Shown piece by piece: positions 55,763 through 64,000 of a DNA stretch of 64,000 nucleotides (positions are counted from its first letter, which is position 1; every line of letters starts with the position of its first letter). This DNA is from Emmonsiellopsis sp. PD_33 (lineage: Eukaryota > Ascomycota > Eurotiomycetes > Onygenales > Ajellomycetaceae), in the NCBI GenBank assembly GCA_032988165.1, contig JANTQF010000009.1, forward strand, positions 186,001-250,000, read 5' to 3'. The position numbers and the translations under genes were made by a program. The notes beneath the pieces were generated by a model, which was not told where the DNA came from, did no database searches, and was given only the letters and a program-made list of their open reading frames with translations.

Positions 55763-57239
55763 CTAGGACACAGGAACCATCAACCGGTCAATATCAGGCC
55801 CCCATCCTCCATCCACCCCAGAAAATAAAATCGTATTCGTCCCCGACTTTAAATCAACGTGGAAACTGCTGCTAGCAACATCACTCCCCTGCGGCAGAAA
55901 TGCAACCCTCTGCGCTTCCCCATCGTTCACAACCACATCAGCGAATCTCTGGCCATCATCCCCGTTCAAATGCTTGATTCGAATCGTCGTTCGCGTATCC
56001 GCACTACTACTAACAGACGAGAACAGCGCAGTACCACTCGCTGAGCCACCAATATAGCCAGCCGCAGAGGATCCGGAACACGACGAGCAAGATATCGTCC
56101 TCGCGTCCCCGGCCAGCGTTGCTGCCTCACCCTCATAGGAATCCTCGCTTGGGCCCGGCTCCCATACCCCAATAGCGATATCCGTGATGACCCAGTTGAC
56201 TCTGTTTGCCATTTTAACTGTCGTGCCGGAGATCTCCAGCGGGAGCCAGATGTAGGTGCTTCGCATGAGATTTCCGCTGTGCCAGCGATCCCCCATGTAA
56301 ATTGCCGTGTTCCCTAGTGGGAGGATGAAGGTTGTTTGTGACGCGTACGTATTGCTTCCGCTGTCGGCGAAGGTTTGCCAGGACGACCATGGCCCTCCCA
56401 TTGAGGTTGCGGTGCTGTATACATTGTCATTCGGGTCCCAGCCGGTAAGTTTAGAGCCGAACATGTAATAGGTGTCTCCCTTCTTCAGAACTGCAGGTGA
56501 TTCAATGCTTTCGGACCAAAGGTAGGTTTCAGATTCGACAGTGAGGTAGTCGGCGGAAAGCTTCATTATCCTAAGGCCATTTTCACGCTGGCGGGGGGTA
56601 GGGAATTAGCGACTGTGCTGCAGAGGGAAAGTAACAATGCTCCTTACATCTTCACTTAGCAAATATCCCGTTTCATCATCGTCGACAAACACGCCCATAT
56701 CCCGACTCTGATGGTCCATCGGACGAAAACTCCCCTGGTACGAATATTCCCCGCATACCTCGCTGCCGGTAGCCACCCCAACTGCTGCCTCGCCATAGTC
56801 GCTACTATCAATATGCAGGTACAAAACGTACTGTCCAGTGCTTTTGTTATAGACTACTTTTGGCCTCTCAACGACACGACTGGGCCCCAGATCGCCACTG
56901 CCTTGTCTCGTGAGCAATGCGCCAACATACGTCCATTCAACCAGGTCGGTCGAGGAGTAGCAGTTGATATTCTGAAAGGCGGAACCTTCAGTCTTGTCCT
57001 CGCCGATCATGTAAAAGGTGTCGTCCACTTTGATGACGCCTGCGCCGTGGGCTTGCACATGCTCGCCTGTATTGGCCTAGATGTGGGAAAGTGGATATCA
57101 ATATTTGATGAACGGGGCTTGGGAGAAGAGCACTCACGGCGGTCCATGTGGCCCCCGGTATGATCTGGAGGGCTGCATTCACAGCACCCCCCAAAGCCAG
57201 CAGCGTGGTGGCTAGAGTCGCAAGTGGGAACCTGGCCAT
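55763..57239 (-). CDS. Secreted GH43 exo-beta-1,3-galactanase with CBM35
   Basis: Likely cuts galactose from the beta-1,3-galactan backbone of arabinogalactan. Exons 57239-57138, 57076-56648 and 56587-55763 give 451 residues. Residues 1-22 are a signal peptide (LATLATTLLALGGAVNA). The five-bladed beta-propeller is at about 23-310: AHGAGVIKVDDTFYMIGEDK, INCYSSTDLVEWTYVG, SRVVERPKVVYN, SRDMGVFVDDDETGYLL, YTLW-like YLWSESIESPAVLKKGDTYYMF. The usual GH43 Asp base near the N-terminus is absent (HGAG), as in the GH43_24 branch, where a Gln takes part in catalysis; SNTYASQTTF has a Gln at the likely place. The C-terminal 125 residues resemble a CBM35 module (YEGEAATLAGDARTIS, GWGPDIDRLMVPVS). The secreted enzyme and plant-type substrate suggest a saprotroph. 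Confidence 0.85.
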
Positions 57240-58254
57240 CGTCGCATTTGAGACCAGTTATCTACCAGCGTGCAATTGTCCTGAGGGGTAGAAATTTCTT
57301 CCTGCGAGGTTTATATATTTCGCACGCAAAATCCCCCATTATACTAGCCGATAAAAAGAAGGAAGGGTTAAGAACCTCATATATAATCAATCAGATTGCA
57401 GCATTTAGATTATTGGGCGGACTAACGGATGCATACCCCTGGCAAGGGGGCCAACCCGCATGAGGAAAAAGAGCAGCATATTGCAGAAAACATTCAACTT
57501 CTCCCTGCCGGCCCCCGAGACTGGACCGGGCCCCCCAAGCGGGTATCCGGGGTAAATGGTCGGGATCCATAGAGTTACGGATGGGGTTCCCGGTCCGCCA
57601 AAACGGAAATGCGGAGGATCTGTCGGATAAATATTTCCTCAAATATGCTATAAATATTGGGTTAGTAATGTGTTCTGGAGCACATTGCGTAACTGTTCTG
57701 AATGGCCCGGTTTCTCAACAGCAAGATGTTGTGCTCAGTTCAAGGTGGTGATGGAATGGTTGGGTCAAAGCTATGTTAAATAACTTGTTAAATCATCTGG
57801 CTCAGGGGCTAAGATGGACGAGATATTTACGATATCAAGAGCCAACCATAACAGAATGTGTTTGTATGAGTTCATTTAAATTCTTTTTTAGTGACTCTGA
57901 TGATAATTGGTTTATCTCTGGCTTAAATCCATAGTTCTGGTATTCTCAATGCCCCCTATTTCGTTGGAGAGTGCGGAGTATGTAGTTATTGATTATGTAA
58001 TCCATTCTGATATATCAAAACAACAGACGACATCCTCTCTTCATACAACAGAGACGTCCCGGTCCTGGAATTATCAACACTGTGCAATGCCGCAGAGGGG
58101 TCTACATCTTCATGTCTAGCTTATAACCGCATGCCGAACTTCCAATAAAGACCTAGTTCCGGCCATGTGCTTGACAACCCCCCGGCATACGGATCTCACA
58201 GCGCTACCTTGAACCCAGCCGGTTAGCACACGCACCAGAAACCAGGCCTGTGAA
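57240..58254. other. Divergent intergenic region, GH43 and Atg16
   Basis: About 1 kb between the GH43 and Atg16 genes. It is rather A/T-rich near 57640-58020. No gene or repeat is supported. Confidence 0.5.
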
Positions 58255-59242
58255 ATGGCATCTACAAACTGGCGGGAAGAGTACTTCCTAGCTCTCGGAG
58301 TCAGAGATGCGCGAGAGCAAGCAAATGCAGCAGTATATGATGCCTGTAAGCCCCCGCTCATCGACATAGCTCCGACTACCCCTCTATCCAAGATATAGAC
58401 AGCTTCGACCGTACCCTACCTACCTATCTCCAGGACGAGCCGGCACCTTTTTACGTATACTAGATAACCTGACCAAACCATGATCAAAAACCATCCAGAC
58501 ACCCGCTTAGCCGACCGCACCAGCCAGCTCCAAACCCACGCCCATTCTCACTCCCCCAGCGCCCCCTCCACCCCGCACCGAACCAGCTCCCCCGCCTCCA
58601 CCACCACTGCCACCAGCGGTAACAACAATAACAGCAATAAAAAACCCACACCGGCGCCCCAACAACCCAGCCACCTCGTGCACCGCCCCTCCTCGGCCTC
58701 CCTCCAGCTCGCCGCGGCGCGTCAAGACCTCTCCGAAGCCCAACGCTCGCGCACAGAACTACAGGAGAAGCTATCGAGGACCAGCAGTGAGCTCGAGAAG
58801 TTGAAGAAGAAATACAATGCGGATGCAAGGAGGATGGATTCGTTGGTTGCGGAGCGGGCGCAGTTGGTGGTTCGGTTGAGGGATAGAGATGAGGAGTTGA
58901 GGGGGAAGGCGAAGTTGTTGGATGTAGGTTTTTTTGATTCTTTTTTGATACCTACTTACATACATACATGCATACACGTACCCCGCGCGGGGGGGTGGAT
59001 GCTTAAACCGCGGATTGAGGGGGGAGATTGGTACCGACGGGTTTGTTTGCTCTGATACTAACCATGTGCAATGGCAATGACAGGACATCCAAGCCGAGAT
59101 CGTCTCGCTGAATCTAGAGATCAACATGTCTGATCAGAAAGCGAAGAAGCTTGAGGCGGAGAACAAAGAGCTGGTCGATCGATGGATGGCGAGGATGGGC
59201 AAGGAGGCCGATGCGATGAACGAGGCGTCGAGCTTTTCTTGA
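58255..59242 (+). CDS. atg16: Autophagy protein Atg16
   Basis: Atg16 dimerises and holds Atg12-Atg5, forming the E3-like complex that lipidates Atg8 on the phagophore. Exons 58255-58345, 58499-58923 and 59084-59242 give 224 residues. The N-terminal WREEYFLALGVRDAREQAN matches the Atg5-binding helix. After the first intron the conserved YTRLADRTSQLQ is rebuilt. Residues about 40-95 are a disordered Ser/Thr/Pro/Asn-rich linker. The coiled coil spans about 100-210 (SEAQRSRTELQEKLSRTSSELEKLKKK, LRDRDEELRGKAKLLDD, IVSLNLEINMSDQKAKKLEAENKELVDRWMARMGKEADAMN), the last part being the most conserved in Atg16. The two long introns (153 and 160 nt) are larger than usual for this window. Confidence 0.93.
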
Positions 59243-59836
59243 ACTTTACATATCTGGGCATTCTTACCCCTGTTATATGCTGAACCTGCATGCTGTTTAC
59301 ATGAGAGGCATGTAATGGTCATGACTGCATGAGGAAGCTGTGGAGGGGTGGGATGGAGGGAATGGGGGGGGGTGCAGCAGTATATATGGTTTGGACATCA
59401 AAACGGAGGCCATCAAATGACACGGCATAGTGTCACGAAATGAAACGAAACGAAACGATGCAATGATGCGATGAGTAGTTATATCACTCCTATATTTATA
59501 CTAACCGAAGCAATGACAATTATTTATATTTGCCCTGCGCATCCATTGGCGTTAATTGATCAGATCCGATTAACGAAGTTGGGTTTTTCTCTGGTTCCCT
59601 ATGACCAGGTATCCCAGATGTATCTCCGGCTCTCCGTAAGTTTGCCCCCAACTCCCGCATTTCTGTGTCCCTAACATTCATACAGAGTCTTCCTGTATCA
59701 TGCATGCCAGGCCTCAGCTTCGTTCTAACTTGGTTGCCTAGTTGCCCACGCCACAGACAGGCAGGACATGCAGGCAAAGAGGGCATCTTAAATAGGCGTC
59801 GCGGACACAGCGCCTATGGGCAGCGGCAACTTAATA
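59243..59836. other. Intergenic region between Atg16 and NACHT relic
   Basis: 0.6 kb with short GAAAC repeats at about 59442-59457. No gene is supported in it; the first frame of the relic might extend back to 59665. Confidence 0.45.
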
Positions 59837-61720
59837 TGGAGCTCTGTCCGGTTCAGTTCCAACTTATCGAGAACGCGCGGACCGTTTTTGAAACTATGTT
59901 CGGATTCTTCAAAGATCTAGTCCCCGGGCTGGAGATTATTCGGAAAGAAGTCAACCCGTTCAAGGGCTTGTGGCTGGTGATTACTATCGCAAAGCGGGTT
60001 TTTATCTCGCTGCGGGATTTTTGGATCTATGCGGTGGAAACCTATAGGAATCCCCCGCTTTGGGTCGTTGGCTATCAAGTTGTACTCTATCAAGAGCGAA
60101 TTTTCGGCAAACTGCGGCCGGAAACTATGCTACTGAAGAATGCAGCGCAGGTTCGGCATCATGAGAATTTAAAGAGCTTTTGCAATACGTTTCAGCGGTC
60201 TCATCGGGGTATTTATCTTTCTTCCCATTCTTCTGGGTTTCCCTCTGTCTTCCTTCCTTCTTTTTTCTTTCTTTGTTGACTTCAGGTCGTGCTGCTATTA
60301 TATATGTAGAAATGTGTTAACAGATGGTTACTAGACGACGGTCATCAGCACGTCTTCGACTAGCTCAAAGCTCCAGACGACGCCACAGATTTGAAGAAAG
60401 CCCCAGACGACAAGATGGCTCGTGCACGTGGGTTCTTTCTAGAGCGGAATATAAATCGTGGTCAGCTACCGCCTTCAATACGCGGTTCCTGATCCTGTAT
60501 GGCATTCCTGGCACGGGAAAAACAATTTCATAGTTGAACGGGCCAGAGGAGCGTTTCAGAGTGGCACAGGTCACAAGAAACCTTGCCTGACTCTACCACT
60601 TTTTCAAAGCAGGCGATGAGACAAGTAGCACTCCCCTGGCGGCCGTAAAATTGCTTCTCGGCCAGCTCTACGGCTTTGCGCTAGAGAAAAAGGATCGACA
60701 ATTTGCGACCAGAACTGCGGGTTACGTACCTAAAGATATTACAGGCTTTGAACGACAAACCCCTTGGGGAGCAAGACTTCGTCCTACGAGTATTCCAATG
60801 GGTTGTAGGGAGTATTCGACCTTTACGCTCGTGTGAAGTGGGCCAGACGCTACAAATTCACCAGTTTCGCGGTACCACCTATGAGGATGACGACGAGTAC
60901 GAAGAGACATATATTCTCACGGAGCTGTGGTGAAGGTGTGCGGCTCCCTGGCTCAATATTCCGGCCTCGATGATGGAGATGCTATTCGCCGAATACATCT
61001 ATCGGCAAGAGAATTTCTGCAGGAACAAATTATGCAATCCACTGCAATTCCAGTTGAACTCAGCAAGTACTTCATCGACGTCATGACCTCGAACGAAATG
61101 TTTGCAACAGCGTGTCTCAATGTCCTGCAGTCTCCCTCCGTGTGGAGCAATGATTATTTCCAAGTCTCCGTCAAACCCCACCATATAAGAGCAAGCCTGA
61201 TCACCTTGGGCCCACTCCTCGAATACGCGGTATTATACTGGCCGGGATTCGCGTGCACGTTCGCCGAGGCAATATCTAAAGAGGATGTTTGTTAAGATTA
61301 TCGAACAACCCCAGGGTCTTTCTAAGCTTTTGGCTCTTCTGCTTGATCCGCTCTAGGGTCTTTGCTGGCTTGAGGAGTATATCCGTTTCGGAGGGATCGA
61401 CATTGGGATATACGCGGTCGAGAGAATCCGAGAGCGTTCACCCCACGAGATTGGGCTGCACAAGTGATACATGGCCTAGATACCTTTTTAGAGACGATCC
61501 ACTGCTACCCAGAAAGTATCCATTCGTGCGTGGAGGACTTCTAGCCTACCACGAGCCCAAACAAGCAAACGCAGACGTTAACTCCCTCTTAGAGCCTGGT
61601 CCTAAGATGACTTGTGGAGTCCAAGACGGGGAAGGCCCAAAGACGGGCACATACGTTGATTTCCCTATCGATGACGGCCCTGTCCTGGATATTGTCTATT
61701 CACGGAAAATGAAATGAGAA
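59837..61720 (+). pseudogene. Decayed NACHT/STAND (NOD-like receptor) gene
   Basis: Relic of a large fungal NLR-like gene of the type linked to heterokaryon incompatibility and innate-immunity-like responses. The N-terminal part (59837-60230) is a helical region (FFKDLVPGLEIIRKEVNPFKG). A P-loop GIPGTGKT is encoded at 60501-60524, but TAG follows at 60531. In the same frame the sequence continues with LNGPEERFRVAQ up to a second stop (TGA, 60588), then HFFKAGDETSSTPLAAVKLLLGQLYGF, typical of the NACHT core. At about 60700 the reading frame changes and the central Walker B/sensor part is missing; what follows (LRVTYLKILQALND, LRVFQWVVGSIRPL) is the winged-helix part. A further frame change near 60925 leads to IRRIHLSAREFLQE and downstream sequence. 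Two stops, two frame changes and a central gap mean it cannot make an intact receptor. Confidence 0.75.
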
Positions 61721-61955
61721 TCATGGGAATGGCTGCAGCTGCCCGAGGATGATTACAAGTATATCCGCTCATATATGATATTTACTGCAATAGTTTGTCT
61801 TCGATAACCATCAAACAAGCACTTTTAATAAAATAATTCCGTGGTATCTTGACATAGCTAACATACAAGAACAAAGAAATGTCAACTGTATACTATATTC
61901 CACTATATGCAGCAAGGTTGACAGCCCGCATTTTTATTAAATTGTGTCTCGCTTT

Positions 61956-63375
61956 CTAATATTCAGTCCAGTTTCGTCCTGACCACATGGCTTCATTGGG
62001 AAATGCCCCAGCTTTGCGGATTTCCTTGCCTCTCTTTTCGACTTCAGTCCAAACCCGAAGAATATTTTGTCCAGTCAGCTTGCGGACTTGCTTATCCGTG
62101 GCGCCCCGGTCAAGAACATGCTTAATGAGATCTGGGTACTTGGACACATCCTAGGTTGCAATGTCAGTTTTATCAAATCTTTCGATGCGACGGGGTTTAT
62201 GGATAAAATAATACCCACCTCTAGGCCGATTGGAAGGTCATCAGTACCGTCAAAATCACCTCCAAGGCCAACATGGTCCCACCCAGCTATGTCGGCGATG
62301 TGATAGATGTGGTCCACCACGGCTTCAATATCCGCGGACTCGGGGTTGGTCACATTCACAAAGTTATTTACGAAGGTAACCATAACCACTCCATTATTCT
62401 CCTTGACCATGAGCAGAACATCGTCGGGAACGTTGCGAATGTGGTTGGAGACGGCGTAAGCTGATGAGTGAGAGAACATCACTGGCACATCTGTAACCTT
62501 GAGCACATCTCTCATGGTATTGGGGGAAACGTGGGACAAGTCAACAACCATCCCAAGACGGTTCATTTCCTTGATGAGCTCCGGGCCAAAGTCTGTCAGG
62601 CCTTTATCCTCTCCACCATTCTTCACGGTTGCCGCAGCAGTTGCCCAGGCATTGTCACAGTCATGAGCGATGGTCATGTAGCGAGCGCCCAGGTCATATA
62701 GTGTGCGCAATGCTCCTAGGGAGTTTCCGACTTGATGCCCTCCCTATATTACCACAAGCACATGGATTAGCTGTCTGCTGAGGAGAGTTAAGACAGTATG
62801 TGATATGCTTACTTCAACACCAATGAAACTGCCAATCTTCCCTTTTTTGAAAGCGTCGTGAGCACAAGCGGGAGTCTCGCAAAATTGCAAATCATCCGAA
62901 TACAGCTCGGCCCACCGTTTTGTTACATCGATTTGCTCCAGTGTATTTCTCACAACCCACTAGAACACCCAGTCTCGAATTAGTGCTCCGTTTTAGAGGG
63001 TTTAGGATTAGTTCGAGAACTTACCGATGGACTATCTGGCGTTGCATTTGGGTCCGGCAGGCAATCCACGAACACACTCCAGAACTGTCCTCCCAACTTA
63101 CCCTCGCGGAGCCTCTTGAGATCGGTACTGCCCGATAAATGACCCTCGAAGTCGAGTTTTCCATCATATATTTGATCATGGGTGGTTTCCCTGATAAAAT
63201 AGGGGAAATCGTTATGGCCGTCTATTAACGGCGAGCTTTTGAGAATGGCTTGTGCGCGCGCCTCGTTGCCTTGATGCGGAGAAGCGGATGCGACTCCGCT
63301 CAACAATGCTGTCAAGGCAAGGAGAGGGGTCAATAGTCCAGTATTGGTATTGCGGCGACAGTTGGATAAGCCCAT
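61956..63375 (-). CDS. Secreted membrane-dipeptidase family (M19) zinc peptidase
   Basis: A dipeptidase of the renal dipeptidase family, which hydrolyses dipeptides with a two-zinc centre. Exons 63375-63025, 62959-62813, 62743-62219 and 62150-61956 give 405 residues. The first 32 residues form a signal peptide (TGLLTPLLALTALLSGVASA). Family motifs are LIDGHNDFP (metal-binding His and Asp), GQFWSVFVDC, GSFIGVEGGHQVGNSLGALRTLYDLGARYMTIAH (metal-bridging Glu and third His), MVVDLSHVS, PVMFSHSSAYAVSNHIRNV (His) and HVGLGGDFDG (Asp). Cys residues in FCETPAC suggest a disulphide. The end (SGRNWTEY) lacks an obvious hydrophobic GPI signal, so secretion seems more likely than anchoring. The start is set by GLSNCRR before the signal segment. 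Confidence 0.93.
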
Positions 63376-64000
63376 GATGAGATTCAAAAACTTAACGTCT
63401 TGCTTAGCTATAAAAGGCGGCGGATAATAAGAAAAAAGAGCAAGATTGATACAGAGAAAGGGAAAGATTCCCATTAAATATTCCGAGAATAAATGACAGG
63501 GGAGTTACATCCCGTCCTCTCCTCGCGTTGTTTATCAACAATCGGCCTAGATCTAGTGACCTTAACCGCTTGAGACTGACCAAAAGATACTATCTCCTCG
63601 TCCGTAAACCCGGCAGTTTTAGCCTCCTTTTCTTGGTTGCGCTTTCGGAAACTTTTTATTGACACGATACTTCCAATCCGGCTCATAGCTTGACTGAAGC
63701 TTGAAGATATGGCAGGGAAAAAGACACTAAAACTGCTTGGTTTCCAGACCAGATCAAAAACCAAGCTTTGAAATATCCACTCTGAATCCTAGGTTATGGA
63801 CGATATAAAACTAAGCATTTCCGACAGGCACCGGCCGTTCAATCTGCGGGGAAACTTTTTCGAAGATAAGGACCCATTGTATGTAATGTAACTGGATGCT
63901 CCCGATTGCCGAATCATGAAGGTTACATCGAATGCTCGGAAAGTTCCGAGGTCGTTCCCGGCAAGATTCAATAATAATCAGATTTCATTCCTCTTCCCGC
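63376..64000. other. Dipeptidase promoter and window end
   Basis: Upstream region of the dipeptidase. A 96-codon minus-strand frame at 63474-63764 is not supported: it would end only 99 bp before the dipeptidase start. No other feature seen. Confidence 0.4.

Noticed and set aside
63474..63764. Minus-strand 96-codon frame, possible 3' exon of a gene beyond the window
   Set aside because: It would end only 99 bp before the dipeptidase start codon and has no recognised motif.
1..64000. tRNA, rRNA, CRISPR or secondary-metabolite cluster
   Set aside because: Searched by eye for T-loop strings, repeats with spacers and PKS/NRPS motifs; none found. A tRNAscan-SE run would be more sensitive.

Overview
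This window is nuclear DNA of a filamentous ascomycete. I place it in Eurotiomycetes (Eurotiales or Onygenales). The evidence is short introns (mostly 50-100 nt) with GTRNGY donors and CTAAC/CTGAC branch sites, and gene families such as a NirA-type nitrate regulator, a PP4-type phosphatase with a large insert, secreted GH43 galactanase and a NACHT/STAND relic. No bacterial, plasmid, viral or CRISPR signal was seen. I assembled 19 protein genes, one gene cut by the window edge and one decayed gene. Splice sites were read by eye and every spliced model was checked for frame.

Layout. 1-3262 (-): protein kinase C, with the 3' end of the gene outside the window. 5983-6451 (+): eIF1A-like EIF1AD protein, convergent with ALG3 mannosyltransferase (6640-8072, -). 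8803-9970 (-) and 11545-11994 (-): two unrecognised proteins. 13712-15203 (+): PP4-type phosphatase. 15948-17601 (-): F-box protein. 18184-18732: a 549-bp inverted-repeat element with a telomere-like core. 19557-22585 (-): nitrate regulator nirA, divergent across 3.35 kb from an N-carbamoyl-amino-acid hydrolase (25939-27065, +). 28194-29627 and 30814-33754 (+): two unrecognised proteins. 34109-37595 (-): DNA ligase IV, divergent from an IRS4-type EH-domain protein (38362-40047, +). 40657-43500 (+): Zn2Cys6 regulator with ten exons. 44498-47303 (-): YML020W-like alpha/beta hydrolase, divergent from SPB1 rRNA methyltransferase (47675-50416, +). 50870-52643 (-): SLC35F/YML018C-like transporter. 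53894-54829 (-): Rab7/Ypt7. 55763-57239 (-): secreted GH43 plus CBM35 enzyme. 58255-59242 (+): Atg16. 59837-61720 (+): decayed NACHT gene. 61956-63375 (-): secreted membrane-dipeptidase family enzyme.

Most genes are housekeeping: signalling (PKC, PP4), glycosylation (ALG3), ribosome biogenesis (SPB1), end-joining repair (LIG4), vacuole and autophagy traffic (Ypt7, Atg16, YML018C-like). They do not form a single pathway or a secondary-metabolite cluster. The one plausible functional pairing is nirA with the carbamoylase, both nitrogen-acquisition genes, with GATA-type sites at both ends of their shared intergenic region.

The most notable items are the inverted-repeat element, two GC-AG introns, a 6-nt microexon in the transporter gene, a stop codon alone in the last coding exon of the phosphatase gene, zinc clusters split over three exons in both regulators, the NACHT relic, and a YML020W/YML018C neighbourhood that resembles the yeast arrangement. 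I did not find a convincing, wholly new multi-gene system.
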